From: Mesorhizobium terrae
GTDB lineage: Bacteria; Pseudomonadota; Alphaproteobacteria; Rhizobiales; Rhizobiaceae
Length of the DNA stretch: 64,000 bases
Direction of reading: 5' to 3'
NCBI RefSeq assembly: GCF_008727715.1
Contig: NZ_CP044218.1
Coordinates: 2,807,501-2,871,500, forward strand
Shown: positions 44,922 through 54,302 of the stretch, in pieces
How the letters are laid out: each line of letters begins with the position of its first letter
Numbering within the stretch: the first letter of the stretch is position 1
Notes under the pieces: generated by a model
Database searches by the model: none
What the model was told of the DNA's origin: nothing
What the model saw: only the letters and a program-made list of their open reading frames with translations
Translations under genes and position numbers: made by a program

Positions 44922-45939
44922 ACATTCATCGCTCTCTGCGCTGCTCGTACTGTCGACCTCGGCCGCGGTTCTTTCGGCCTGCGCGTCTAAGCCGGTGCCG
45001 CCGCCTCAAATCTCTTATGACCCGACAGACTTCAAACCCGCGGCCATCGAGAAGGCGCCGGAAAAACCGGTCAAGATAGTCGAAGTGCCGAAGCCATTGC
45101 CGCTTCCGGGGCAGTTGCAGCCCGAGCCCGGCAAAGTCGCCGAAGACAAACGCTCGCCTGAAGAACGGGTCGCCGATGCCAACAAGGCTGCGACACAGCA
45201 GCCCAGCAAATTTGGCTACGTCAATGCGGTGCAGGTCTACCCCTTCGCCGACGGCGCACTCTACCAGCTCTACGCCGCCCCAGAACGCGTAAGCGATATC
45301 GCACTGCAACCGGGCGAGAAACTGACAGCTGTGTCGGCCGGCGACACCGTGCGGTGGGTTATCGGCGATACGGTCAGTGGCACCGGTGGGAACCAACGGA
45401 CCCACGTGCTGGTGAAACCCTTTGCTGCCGGGCTTACCACCAATCTGGTGATCACCACGGAACGGCGAACGTATCACCTGCAACTCCAAAGCACCGAAAA
45501 GACCGCCATGGCTGCAATCTCCTGGACTTACAGCGAGGACCAGATCATCGCGTTGCGCCAGCGCAATGCTCGAGCTGAAGCCGCCCTGCCAGTGGCATCG
45601 AATGTCGCGCTGGAAAACATCCGCTTCCGCTACGCGATTACTGGCGATACGCCGCCCTGGCGACCGGCACGTGCCTTCGATGACGGCAGCAAGGTCTATA
45701 TCGAATTTCCGCGCCGCATCGATCAGGGTGAAGCGCCACCGCTCTTCATCGTCGGACCGGATGGCGGAAACCAACTGGTCAACTACCGTGTTCGTGGCAA
45801 CTACTACATCGTGGATCGGCTTTTTGCCGCCGCCGAACTGCGCCTTGGAAACAAACAGCAGGAGGTGGTGCGCATCGCCAGGACCGACGGCAGGCAGCTG
45901 TCGCCACGCCTGCCTCTTTTTGCGCGTTCCAGCCGGTGA
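44911..45939 (+). CDS. trbG: Conjugal transfer protein TrbG (VirB9-like)
   Basis: A 342-residue outer-envelope component with a lipoprotein signal (lipobox LSAC, Cys at residue 24), a proline-rich linker and a C-terminal VirB9 beta-domain (FRYAITGDTPPWRPARAFDDGSKVYIEFP). It would form the outer-membrane core with TrbI. ATG 44911 overlaps the trbF stop. A separate trbH lipoprotein gene, found after trbG in some plasmids, is absent. Confidence 0.93.
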   Translation: MTNRHSSLSALLVLSTSAAVLSACASKPVPPPQISYDPTDFKPAAIEKAPEKPVKIVEVPKPLPLPGQLQPEPGKVAEDKRSPEERVADANKAATQQPSKFGYVNAVQVYPFADGALYQLYAAPERVSDIALQPGEKLTAVSAGDTVRWVIGDTVSGTGGNQRTHVLVKPFAAGLTTNLVITTERRTYHLQLQSTEKTAMAAISWTYSEDQIIALRQRNARAEAALPVASNVALENIRFRYAITGDTPPWRPARAFDDGSKVYIEFPRRIDQGEAPPLFIVGPDGGNQLVNYRVRGNYYIVDRLFAAAELRLGNKQQEVVRIARTDGRQLSPRLPLFARSSR

Positions 45940-45950
45940 CGGGAGGGAAT

Positions 45951-47171
45951 ATGATCGACACTTCCCGCTCCAATCTTCCGCCGAAGCTCGATCCTGAAAA
46001 ATTGCAGTTGCGAGGTTCGCCGCGACGCGCCGTGCGGTTCCGGCGCGGCGTGATTGTTACGATTGCAGCCGTTGGGTCTGGCACCGTCTTTGGCGTGACC
46101 ATGTTCGCGCTGCGGGGGCCGGCACTTCATCTGAAGCAGCAGGTCGAAGAGTTATACAACACTGACCGCAAGCCAACGGCCGAGGGGCTTGATGCCCTGC
46201 CCAAGGATTATTCCGGGATCAGGCGGAAGGCTCCCGTTCTGGGGCCACCTCTACCGGGGGACTTGGGGCGTCCGATCCTGGAACATCAACGCCAGCTCGG
46301 TATCGCGCCAGGGAACTCCCTCACTGATGAGGGGCAACGTCTTGCACAGCAGGCGATCGAGGCACGCGAGTCGAAAGTCCTCTTTCAAATTGAAAATCGT
46401 TTCAGCCAGGTGGCCGGTGGCGGGCAAAGCGTAGCGGAGTCCTTTAAAGCGCAGCCGCCGTCGGAAGCGACGGTCGCTTCAGCTTCCGTGGCACCGGCTG
46501 AAGGCGATCAAGGCAACCAGCAGCGCAAACTCGATTTTGTCGGTCAGCAGAACAAGAGTGACATCTACAATTCACACGCCCTGCAGACGCCGGCGTCACC
46601 CTATCAGTTGATGGCCGGCAGCGTGATCGCGGCAAGCCTGATCACTGGCATCAAATCCGACTTGCCAGGTCTGGTCGTCGCACAGGTCACCGAAAATGTG
46701 CACGACACAGTGACCGGCAGTATCCTGCTCGTTCCACAGGGTTCCCGACTGATCGGCTCCTATGACAGCGTCGTTGCCTTCGGGCAAAAACGCGCGCTCC
46801 TGGTCTGGCACCGCATTTTGATGCCAGACGGCTCGTCCATAGAAATCGACAATCTGCCGGCGACCGACACCGCCGGTTATGCCGGGCTCGAGGACGAGGT
46901 GGATTTCCACACCTGGCAGGTGATCAAGGGCGTCGCGCTTGCCACCTTGCTGGGTGTCGGCACGGAATTGAGGTTCGGCGACAGCGAAAGCGATCTGGTC
47001 AAGGCAATACGCGAATCCGCTCAGCAAAATGTCAGCCGGGCCGGCCAGCGCATCACCGAGAAGAACTTGAATATCCAGCCTACGATCACTGTCCGCCCTG
47101 GCTGGCCGCTGCGCGTCATCGTGTGCAAGGATCTGGTGCTGCGGCCTTACCCAAACTCAGAGCAGGAGTAG
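45951..47171 (+). CDS. trbI: Conjugal transfer protein TrbI (VirB10-like)
   Basis: A 406-residue VirB10-family protein: cytosolic N-terminus, membrane helix (about residues 33-53), proline-rich periplasmic linker and a C-terminal beta-barrel domain (YQLMAGSVIAASLITGIKSDLPG, VPQGSRLIGSYDS, ATLLGVGTEL). It links inner and outer membrane parts of the channel. ATG 45951 has GGGAGG 5 bp upstream. Confidence 0.94.
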   Translation: MIDTSRSNLPPKLDPEKLQLRGSPRRAVRFRRGVIVTIAAVGSGTVFGVTMFALRGPALHLKQQVEELYNTDRKPTAEGLDALPKDYSGIRRKAPVLGPPLPGDLGRPILEHQRQLGIAPGNSLTDEGQRLAQQAIEARESKVLFQIENRFSQVAGGGQSVAESFKAQPPSEATVASASVAPAEGDQGNQQRKLDFVGQQNKSDIYNSHALQTPASPYQLMAGSVIAASLITGIKSDLPGLVVAQVTENVHDTVTGSILLVPQGSRLIGSYDSVVAFGQKRALLVWHRILMPDGSSIEIDNLPATDTAGYAGLEDEVDFHTWQVIKGVALATLLGVGTELRFGDSESDLVKAIRESAQQNVSRAGQRITEKNLNIQPTITVRPGWPLRVIVCKDLVLRPYPNSEQE

Positions 47172-47174
47172 ATC

Positions 47175-47426
47175 ATGTCGAATCTGAAACTCGGGAAGTT
47201 GCCGGACCGGACACCATCCAAAATCACCATCAGCATAAGCGCTGACCTGAGCCAGGCGCTCAACGACTACGCAGCAGTTTACCGCCAGACCTATGGCCAA
47301 TCGGAAACGCTGGCAGAGCTCATACCATTTATGCTCGGCGTATTCCTTGAAAGCGACCGGGTTTTTGTGAAAGCGAGACGGGAAGGTCTTCGGAGTTCGG
47401 GCAACCGGACGAAAGGCGAAATATGA
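47175..47426 (+). CDS. DUF2274 protein of the conjugation cluster
   Basis: An 83-residue basic protein matching DUF2274, small proteins commonly encoded right after trbI in Tn4371-like and rhizobial conjugation modules (KLGKLPDRTPSKITISISADLSQALNDYAAVY, then LIPFMLGVFLESDRVF). Function is unknown; the N-terminal strand-helix pattern hints at a DNA-binding RHH-like fold. It starts 3 bp after the trbI stop. Confidence 0.88.
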   Translation: MSNLKLGKLPDRTPSKITISISADLSQALNDYAAVYRQTYGQSETLAELIPFMLGVFLESDRVFVKARREGLRSSGNRTKGEI

Positions 47427-47621
47427 CGGTGCGGTCATGTCAGTCGCTAGATTCGAACGACCGATGTCGGAAGGAGAGGCCGCGAAAGCACTGGGGGTGT
47501 CGATCGACACGCTTCAACGTATGCGAAAGCGTGGCGACATCAGTTACTTGAAGGTCGGTGGTAGATATCGATACACTCAACAAATTCTACTGGACTACAT
47601 CGAAAACAGGACGGTCAAAGC

Positions 47622-48903
<1,282 letters not shown>

Positions 48904-49132
48904 ATCCGATGCCGCGCATACACCACTTTTGTTTCGGTGCGTCAATAGCGAGAAACACGAAAGAAAGCCGACATCCAAAATGCCGCGATGGGATTGTCTC
49001 ATGTGGCCCCGGGAGTTGGCGGAATCGTGCGTGCCGAGCGCAATTTGCTTGTGAAAAGGTCGCACCAAGGCCGCAGGTGAGGCCTGCCAACCGGTTCACG
49101 GCCGATACTGGGGAATAGCTATCTGGAGCTGT

Positions 49133-49495
49133 TTAGGCCGCGTGCAGCATCTTCTCGACCTCATTGACGAGGTCGCGCAGGTGGAACGGCTTCGACAGAA
49201 CCTTGGCGTCGCGCGGCGCTTTCGAATCGGGGTTCAGCGCGACCGCGGCAAAACCGGTGATGAACATCACCTTCAGGTCCGGATCGATCTCGGTGGCGCG
49301 GCGGGCTAGTTCGATGCCGTCCATTTCGGGCATGACGATGTCGGTCAGGAGCAGCGAGAACGGCTCTTCGCGCAGCCGCTCATAGGCGCTGGCGCCGTTG
49401 TCGAAATCGCTGACCTGGTAGCCTGCACGCTCGAGCGCCTTGACCAGGAACCGGCGCATATCGTCATCGTCTTCCGCCAGCAGAATGCGTGCCAT
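49133..49495 (-). CDS. cpdR: CpdR-like single-domain response regulator
   Basis: A 120-residue receiver-only protein (MARILLAEDDDDMRRFLVKALERAGYQV). The phosphoacceptor is Asp52 in LLLTDIVMPEMDG, with the acidic pair at 9-10, Thr in MFITGF and Lys in LSKPF. It closely matches CpdR, which in its unphosphorylated state directs ClpXP to cell-cycle substrates in alphaproteobacteria. I start at ATG 49495; upstream extension to 49585 is not receiver-like. Divergent from the amidohydrolase gene. Confidence 0.88.
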   Translation of the reverse strand: MARILLAEDDDDMRRFLVKALERAGYQVSDFDNGASAYERLREEPFSLLLTDIVMPEMDGIELARRATEIDPDLKVMFITGFAAVALNPDSKAPRDAKVLSKPFHLRDLVNEVEKMLHAA

Positions 49496-49706
49496 TCTTG
49501 TCCCGTCCGAATCATCCCCCCGGAGATTGTAGAGAAACAATCCCGTTAACCATCTCGTATATGGAATCACAGCGGTAAACATCAAGTGAATGTTGGCGCC
49601 TCATCCCCAGCGTCACGTCATCAAAGAGTGCCGAAATGCTGGACATGCGGCCAGTGCGATGGCACGGTGGAGCCATGAAACGCCTGTGTCAGTGGGTTCC
49701 TGAGAT

Positions 49707-50600
49707 TTGACGTCGGCAGCCGAGGATTTTGCGGTCGTCCCGCCCTTCGAAATCCGCTCGGGCGCTGAACAGCGCGTTCCTTTCGTCTTCAACTCGCCGC
49801 ACAGCGGCAGGCATTATCCCGACCGCTTCCTGGCCATGGCCAAGCTCGATCGCACGGCGATCCGCCGTTCGGAGGATTGTTATGTCGACGAGCTATTCGG
49901 CGCGGCGGTCGCACTCGGCGCGCCGATGCTGGCCGCGAATTTCCCACGCGCCTATCTCGATGTGAACCGGGAGCCGTGGGAACTCGACCCGCGCATGTTC
50001 GCCGAGCCGGTGCCGCCTTATTGCAATATCCGCTCGGCCCGGGTGGCAGGCGGGCTCGGCACCATTCCCAGGCTGGTCGGCGAGGGGCTCGACATCTACG
50101 CCGCAAGGCTGCCGTTGTCGGAAGCGTTCGGGCGCATCGAGACCGTCTACAAGCCCTATCACGACACGCTGAAGAAGCTGATCGCCGGTACCCACACCCG
50201 CTTTGGTTTCGCCGTGTTGATCGACTGCCATTCGATGCCGGCCAGCGTGCGGACCGGCGACCAGGGCATGCGGCCAGACTTCATTGTCGGCGACCGTTTC
50301 GGCACCTCGGCATCGGCCGCGCTGACGCAATGCGCGATCAGCCTCCTGACCGGTATGGGTTATTCGGTCGCCTACAACAAACCCTATGCCGGCGGCTTCA
50401 TCACCGAACATTACGGGCGGACGGCGCGAAACCTGCATGCACTGCAGATCGAGGTCAATCGCGGCCTCTACATGAACGAGCGGACCCTCCAGAAATCCGC
50501 CGGCTTCAGTGCCTTGGCGGATGATCTCGCCCGCTTCGCGGCCGATCTGATGGCGATACCGGACCACCATTTCCTCGACCTGCCGGAAGCGGCGGAGTGA
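49707..50600 (+). CDS. N-formylglutamate amidohydrolase family protein
   Basis: A 297-residue zinc-dependent amidohydrolase (HutG/FGase family), with PFVFNSPHSGRHYPD, CYVDELFGAA, YLDVNREPWELDP, LIDCHSMP and EVNRGLYM segments that match the family. It would hydrolyse N-formyl-L-glutamate or a related N-acyl amino acid to formate and glutamate; no other hut genes are nearby. The start is a TTG at 49707 by reading-frame extent; a nearby alternative is possible. Confidence 0.9.
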   Translation: MTSAAEDFAVVPPFEIRSGAEQRVPFVFNSPHSGRHYPDRFLAMAKLDRTAIRRSEDCYVDELFGAAVALGAPMLAANFPRAYLDVNREPWELDPRMFAEPVPPYCNIRSARVAGGLGTIPRLVGEGLDIYAARLPLSEAFGRIETVYKPYHDTLKKLIAGTHTRFGFAVLIDCHSMPASVRTGDQGMRPDFIVGDRFGTSASAALTQCAISLLTGMGYSVAYNKPYAGGFITEHYGRTARNLHALQIEVNRGLYMNERTLQKSAGFSALADDLARFAADLMAIPDHHFLDLPEAAE

Positions 50601-50612
50601 GGAGTGGATAGA

Positions 50613-50655
50613 GAGTAGGGAATAGTGAGTAGGGAATAGTGAGTAGTGAGTGGGG
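50613..50655 (+). repeat. Short tandem repeat (14-bp units)
   Basis: Two perfect copies of GAGTAGGGAATAGT (50613-50626 and 50627-50640) are followed by a partial GAGTAGTGAGTGGG. The repeat can pair with GACTACTCACT at 50694-50704, giving a possible stem. No function is evident. Confidence 0.7.
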
Positions 50656-50729
50656 AAACGGTACTGACGCCCCGGCTCGCGCCAAGGCTACCTGACTACT
50701 CACTGAAATCTCACGGAAATCCAGCCTAT

Positions 50730-50762
50730 AAAAAAGGACCGCATCGTTGACACGACGCGGTC
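50730..50762 (-). terminator. Intrinsic terminator of the mmgR-type sRNA
   Basis: Read on the minus strand: GACCGC-G/C mismatch region-TCG pairing (11-position stem with one mismatch, loop of four), immediately followed by CTTTTTT. A strong Rho-independent terminator. Confidence 0.85.
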
Positions 50763-50815
50763 GAAGTCTAGGGAGGAAACGCCCAAGGTGGGCATGGACA
50801 GGAGAACCTGTCCGC
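50730..50815 (-). ncRNA. mmgR: mmgR/suhB-type small RNA
   Basis: On the minus strand a compact transcript unit is visible: a promoter (-35 TTGACT at 50843-50848, 16-bp spacer, -10 TAATCT at 50821-50826), an RNA of about 85 nt containing a GGACAGG-TTCT-CCTGTCC hairpin and a single-stranded TTTCCTCCCT stretch, and an intrinsic terminator at 50730-50762. The layout, the CTCC-rich loops and the position antisense upstream of an inositol-monophosphatase-family gene match the rhizobial alpha-r8/mmgR family, first listed as the suhB motif. MmgR limits polyhydroxybutyrate accumulation in Sinorhizobium. Exact ends are predictions. Confidence 0.8.
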
Positions 50816-50820
50816 ATCCG

Positions 50821-50848
50821 AGATTATTGTGCGCTGCACAAAAGTCAA
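50821..50848 (-). promoter_or_regulatory. Promoter of the mmgR-type sRNA
   Basis: Minus-strand -35 TTGACT and -10 TAATCT separated by 16 bp, a good housekeeping sigma match. Transcription would begin near 50814. The spacer includes the palindrome TTGTGCAGCGCACAA, a possible regulator site. Confidence 0.7.
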
Positions 50849-50997
50849 GCGAGTTATTAATTCAAAATGAAATATGAAATGTCGGCCGCGCGTCGCACGT
50901 GACATTGCGGCAACGCGTTTGGTAAGTACGACGGCCGGACGCGAGGGCGCGTTGAGGTTAGAGAAAAGCCGGCCAGCAGGGGCCTCAGGAGAAAACA

Positions 50998-51771
50998 TTG
51001 AACATTTCCCCCGATTTCATGCGGCGGATCGCCGGCGCGGCCGCAGCCGAGACCTTGCCGCGTTTCCGCAGCCAGGGCGCGGTGGTCAACAAGCTCGCCG
51101 CCGGTTTCGACCCGGTCACCGAGGCTGATCGCGAGGCCGAGCGCGCTATCCGCGCGCTGATCGGCGCGGAGTTTCCGGACCATGGCATCCTTGGCGAAGA
51201 GCATGGCAGCGAGAACCTGGCCAGCCGCCATGTCTGGGTGATCGATCCGATCGACGGCACCCGCGCCTTCATCTCGGGTCTACCGGTGTGGGGCACGCTG
51301 GTCGGGCTGACGGTGGATGGCGATGCTGTGGCCGGCATGATGTCACAACCCTTCACCGGCGAATTGTTCTACGCCAATGCCGATGGCGCCTTCTATGAAG
51401 GACCGGGCGGCCCGCGCAAACTCGCGGCGCGCAGGACGACGAAGCTGGAGGACGCGACGCTGTTCACCACCACGCCGGCACTGTTCAAGGGTGAGGCGCG
51501 TGGCCGCTTCGACCGCTTCGAGACCAGGGTGCAGCTCTCGCGCTACGGCACCGATTGTTATGCCTTCGCGATGGTGGCGGCCGGCAGCGTCGACATCGTC
51601 GTCGATCCGGGCCTGAAACCCTATGACATCGTGGCGCTGATCCCGATCATCGAGAAGGCCGGTGGCGTTATCACCACCTTCGACGGCCGGCCAGCCGAGA
51701 ATGGCGGCGACATCCTGGCCGCCGCAACGCCCGAACTGCACGAGGCGGCCATGGAAGCGTTGCGGGCCTGA
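50998..51771 (+). CDS. hisN: Inositol-monophosphatase-family histidinol-phosphatase (HisN-like)
   Basis: A 257-residue Mg-dependent phosphatase. Metal-site motifs are GEEHG (Glu67), DPIDGTRAF (Asp83, Asp86) and the C-terminal KPYDIVALIPII. Proteins of this subgroup dephosphorylate histidinol-phosphate in histidine synthesis in many alphaproteobacteria; inositol or fructose bisphosphate activity cannot be excluded. The TTG start at 50998 has AGGAG upstream and gives a family-like N-terminus. The mmgR-type sRNA is transcribed away from it upstream. Confidence 0.85.
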   Translation: MNISPDFMRRIAGAAAAETLPRFRSQGAVVNKLAAGFDPVTEADREAERAIRALIGAEFPDHGILGEEHGSENLASRHVWVIDPIDGTRAFISGLPVWGTLVGLTVDGDAVAGMMSQPFTGELFYANADGAFYEGPGGPRKLAARRTTKLEDATLFTTTPALFKGEARGRFDRFETRVQLSRYGTDCYAFAMVAAGSVDIVVDPGLKPYDIVALIPIIEKAGGVITTFDGRPAENGGDILAAATPELHEAAMEALRA

Positions 51772-51779
51772 GAAGCTGG

Positions 51780-51819
51780 TTCGCCGAAGGCGAATTGAAA
51801 GGTCCGGTGGACCTTTCAA
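51780..51819. terminator. Two adjacent hairpins downstream of hisN
   Basis: TTCGCC-GAA-GGCGAA (51780-51794) is directly followed by TTGAAAGGTCC-GGT-GGACCTTTCAA (51795-51819), an 11-bp perfect stem. They sit in the 81-bp gap between convergent genes and could terminate both directions, although there is no T-tract. The same type of palindrome may be a dispersed repeat. Confidence 0.5.
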
Positions 51820-51852
51820 AGCTACAAATGCCCGAGGGCTTGCGGCAGCCGG

Positions 51853-52272
51853 TCAGAAACCGTCGCAGTTCTCGGCGAGACGCTTCTGGCGGGCGTCGAC
51901 GATCTTGCCGTCGGCGACGCTGTAGGTTTCCTGGTTGAGGGTGAGACCCGGCTGGAAATCGTAACAGACGATCATCGTGATCGAGGTTTCGCCTTTTTCC
52001 TGCAGCCTGTGGCGGATGTCGGCATTGGCCAGGATGTCCTGCGACTGCTCCATATAGGCGATGAATTCATCGCGGCTCTGCGACTTGCCGGAAGCCTCGG
52101 TGTGGAATGTGGCGCTCGGTGCGATCAGGCCGGCAAGGCCGGCAATATCGGGTTGGTCGAGCAGCCGGTACCATTCCTGCATCACCCGCTCCGGCTCGTC
52201 GGCCGCCGCCGGCGCAACAGCGAAGGCGGCCAGCGCCAATGCGGCTGCGAACTTGAGGCTGCGGGTCGTCAT
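51853..52272 (-). CDS. Secreted NTF2/SnoaL-like protein
   Basis: A 139-residue protein with a Sec signal (LKFAAALALAAFAVAPAAA, cleavage near residue 24) followed by an NTF2-like domain (VMQEWYRLLDQPDIAGLAGLIAPSATFHTEASGKSQSRDEFIAYMEQ). Such periplasmic proteins often bind small ligands; no catalytic residues can be assigned. It lies 29 bp downstream of the hydrolase gene and is probably co-transcribed with it. Confidence 0.75.
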   Translation of the reverse strand: MTTRSLKFAAALALAAFAVAPAAADEPERVMQEWYRLLDQPDIAGLAGLIAPSATFHTEASGKSQSRDEFIAYMEQSQDILANADIRHRLQEKGETSITMIVCYDFQPGLTLNQETYSVADGKIVDARQKRLAENCDGF

Positions 52273-52301
52273 GGCCGGTATCCTCGTCTCGCTCTATCCC
52301 G

Positions 52302-53273
52302 TCAGCCCGCGGCCAAAGCCGCCTGCGCTTCGCTGCCGGGAATGAAGGCATCGAAGGCCGCCAGCAGCTGTTCGCGATAATAATCCTTTTCCTGCAGGAT
52401 CTCGTGTTCGGCGCCGTCGATCATCAGGAAGGAGCCCAGCCGCACATGCCGGGCGAAATGCTCGACGGCACGGGTCGAGACGACCCGGTCGGCGCTCGCG
52501 CCGATGATCAGCGTCGGCACTTTCATCGCGGCCATGAATTCGGGATCTCGCACCGTCTCGGCGGCGATCGCGGCGGCACGCAGCCAGCGCACCGTCGGCC
52601 CGCCGAGCGCGAGCTGCGGATAGGCCTGGTAAAGGCCGGTGTTGCGCTTGTAGCGGTCCGGGTCGCTGGTCAGCTTGTTCTCCTCGAACGGCGTCGGCAG
52701 CGCCTTTCGCGGTCCCCAGGCAGCGTAGAGGCGGCCGAGGCCGAGCACAGTCGCCGCCGTGGTCAGGCCGCGCAGCGTCTTCATCGACACCGGCTGGCCG
52801 GGCAGGGCCAGGAAGGGCGCGATCAGCACCATGCGCTGCACCCGGTTCACCATGGTGGGCGCCGAAAGCAACGCCACCAGCGCGCCGGCCGAATGCGCCA
52901 GGATGTAGTACGGCCCGCGGCAATCCGGCAGTACTACCTCGGCAAACAGCTGTTCGAGGTCGCGGGCATAATCGCGGAAGCTCTTCACATAGCCGCGCTG
53001 CGGGTTGCGCAGCAGCCGGTCCGACGCGCCCTGGCCGCGCCAGTCGAGGATGGCAACACCGAACCCCCGGCTGGAGAGATCGCGGATGGTCTCGAAATAT
53101 TTCTCGATGCACTCGTTGCGGCCGGGCAGCAGCACCACTGTCCCCTTGAGCGGTCGGCCGGTGGCGGCGAAGCGGGCGTAGCGAATCTGCTTGCGGTCGC
53201 GCGTGGTGAAGAAGCCCGCAACGGCATTTTCAGGAACGGGATTGCCGGGGAGGTCGTAGAACAGGTCGGTCAT
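52302..53273 (-). CDS. Alpha/beta hydrolase, lysophospholipase-like
   Basis: A 323-residue hydrolase of the serine aminopeptidase/PldB type. The oxyanion-strand segment LLPGRNECIEKYFETI, LDWRGQGASDR, the nucleophile elbow AHSAGA, an acid in IIGASADRVVS and the C-terminal His in MIDGAEHEILQE complete the triad. It probably hydrolyses lysophospholipids or monoacylglycerols. ATG 53273 (MTDLFYDLPGNPVPE) is preferred over a TTG three codons upstream. Confidence 0.88.
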   Translation of the reverse strand: MTDLFYDLPGNPVPENAVAGFFTTRDRKQIRYARFAATGRPLKGTVVLLPGRNECIEKYFETIRDLSSRGFGVAILDWRGQGASDRLLRNPQRGYVKSFRDYARDLEQLFAEVVLPDCRGPYYILAHSAGALVALLSAPTMVNRVQRMVLIAPFLALPGQPVSMKTLRGLTTAATVLGLGRLYAAWGPRKALPTPFEENKLTSDPDRYKRNTGLYQAYPQLALGGPTVRWLRAAAIAAETVRDPEFMAAMKVPTLIIGASADRVVSTRAVEHFARHVRLGSFLMIDGAEHEILQEKDYYREQLLAAFDAFIPGSEAQAALAAG

Positions 53274-53702
53274 CGCGCGCAATCAGGCGGTTCGCGCCCG
53301 CAACCGGGCCAATCATCAGGTGATAGAAGCAAACGGGTAAAATGCAAAGCAAATCCGGTCGGCCGCGAATGCGCGAAGCCGGAAGCCGCCTTCAGGCGCG
53401 CTTCCGGCTCCTGTCGATCCGGGAGGAAGGGACGTTGCTACCCGGCTCGGCCTCGTCGCGGCGCCTTTGTTGCCGCCGCTCATCGCGATGTTGAGGCAAG
53501 CCTAACGCAAGCCGTCTGAACGGCGGCAAAAGGGGCGGTTCATCCGCCGTTCATCTAGGGTCTGGAGCGTAGATGCCCTTCGAGGCCGGCAAAGGCGCTC
53601 GGTACGATCTTCGGCGAATGTCTTGAAACACTTTTCGAGGCCACCCAAATGTCCTGTGCGGCCGCCGATGTCGGGGTCGCTGGTCCGTTGGGAACGCCGC
53701 AA
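53274..53702. other. Spacer between hydrolase and hsp20 leader
   Basis: About 430 bp without a supported gene. Frames on both strands are short and lack domains. It should contain the promoters of the divergent hydrolase and hsp20 genes; a sigma-32-like site could not be assigned with confidence. Confidence 0.4.
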
Positions 53703-53758
53703 GGGTTTCGTCAGGGCCATTACGCAAACCATGTTGCTCAACAGGAGAACACACCATG
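53703..53758 (+). promoter_or_regulatory. ROSE-like RNA thermometer in the hsp20 leader
   Basis: The ribosome binding site AGGAG (53743-53747) can pair with TTGCT (53734-53738) across a CAAC loop; the pairing includes the G-G opposition that is the hallmark of ROSE elements, common on rhizobial small heat-shock genes. A second hairpin directly upstream pairs GGTTTCG (53704-53710) with CG-C-AAACC (53723-53730, one bulge). At low temperature the start site would be masked, and heating would release it. The structure is read by eye and not folded computationally. Confidence 0.6.
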
Positions 53759-54223
53759 CGTCATGTCGATTTTTCCCCGCTCTATCGCTCGACCGTCGGT
53801 TTCGACCGGCTGTTCACCATGCTGGATTCGGTGGCCCAGCCGGAAGGCGGCCAGAGCTATCCGCCCTACAACATCGAGCGCACCGGCGAGGATTCCTACC
53901 GGATTTCGATGGCGGTCGCCGGCTTCGCGGAAGATGAAGTCTCGATCGAGGCCCACCGCAACGTGCTGACCATCAAGGGTGAGCGCAAGGACGAGACCAA
54001 TGGCGAAGGTTCCGAAGTGCTTTATCGCGGCATCGCCGCGCGTGCCTTCGAGCGCCGCTTCCAGCTTGCCGACCATGTCGATGTCGTCGGTGCCGCGCTC
54101 AAGAACGGCCTGCTTCACATCGACCTGAAGCGCAACATTCCCGAAGAGCTGAAGCCCCGCAAGATCGCCATCTCGGCTGCTCCGGCCAAGGCCAAGCAGA
54201 TCGAGGCCAAGGCCGCCAACTAA
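53756..54223 (+). CDS. Small heat-shock protein, Hsp20/IbpA family
   Basis: A 155-residue small heat-shock protein. It has the conserved N-terminus (RSTVGFDRLFTMLDS), the alpha-crystallin domain (about 33-130: YRISMAVAGFAEDEVSIEA, LTIKGER, FERRFQLADHVDVVGAALKNGLLHIDL) and a C-terminal RKIAI anchor (I-x-I type). It acts as an ATP-independent holdase on unfolding proteins. The ATG lies 8 bp after the AGGAG that the ROSE-like hairpin sequesters. A terminator hairpin follows at 54261. Confidence 0.95.
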   Translation: MRHVDFSPLYRSTVGFDRLFTMLDSVAQPEGGQSYPPYNIERTGEDSYRISMAVAGFAEDEVSIEAHRNVLTIKGERKDETNGEGSEVLYRGIAARAFERRFQLADHVDVVGAALKNGLLHIDLKRNIPEELKPRKIAISAAPAKAKQIEAKAAN

Positions 54224-54260
54224 AGCGGTCGGCTTCGCAAAGCCTCCCTCCCAAGACGAA

Positions 54261-54287
54261 AGCGGCGCCGCGAGGCGCTGCTTTTTG
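54261..54287 (+). terminator. Intrinsic terminator of hsp20
   Basis: A 9-bp stem AGCGGCGCC / GGCGCTGCT (one G-U pair) with a GCGA tetraloop, followed by TTTTTG. It lies 37 bp after the hsp20 stop and just before the convergent MFS gene. Confidence 0.85.
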
Positions 54288-54302
54288 TTTGTCGTGTCCC
54301 GA

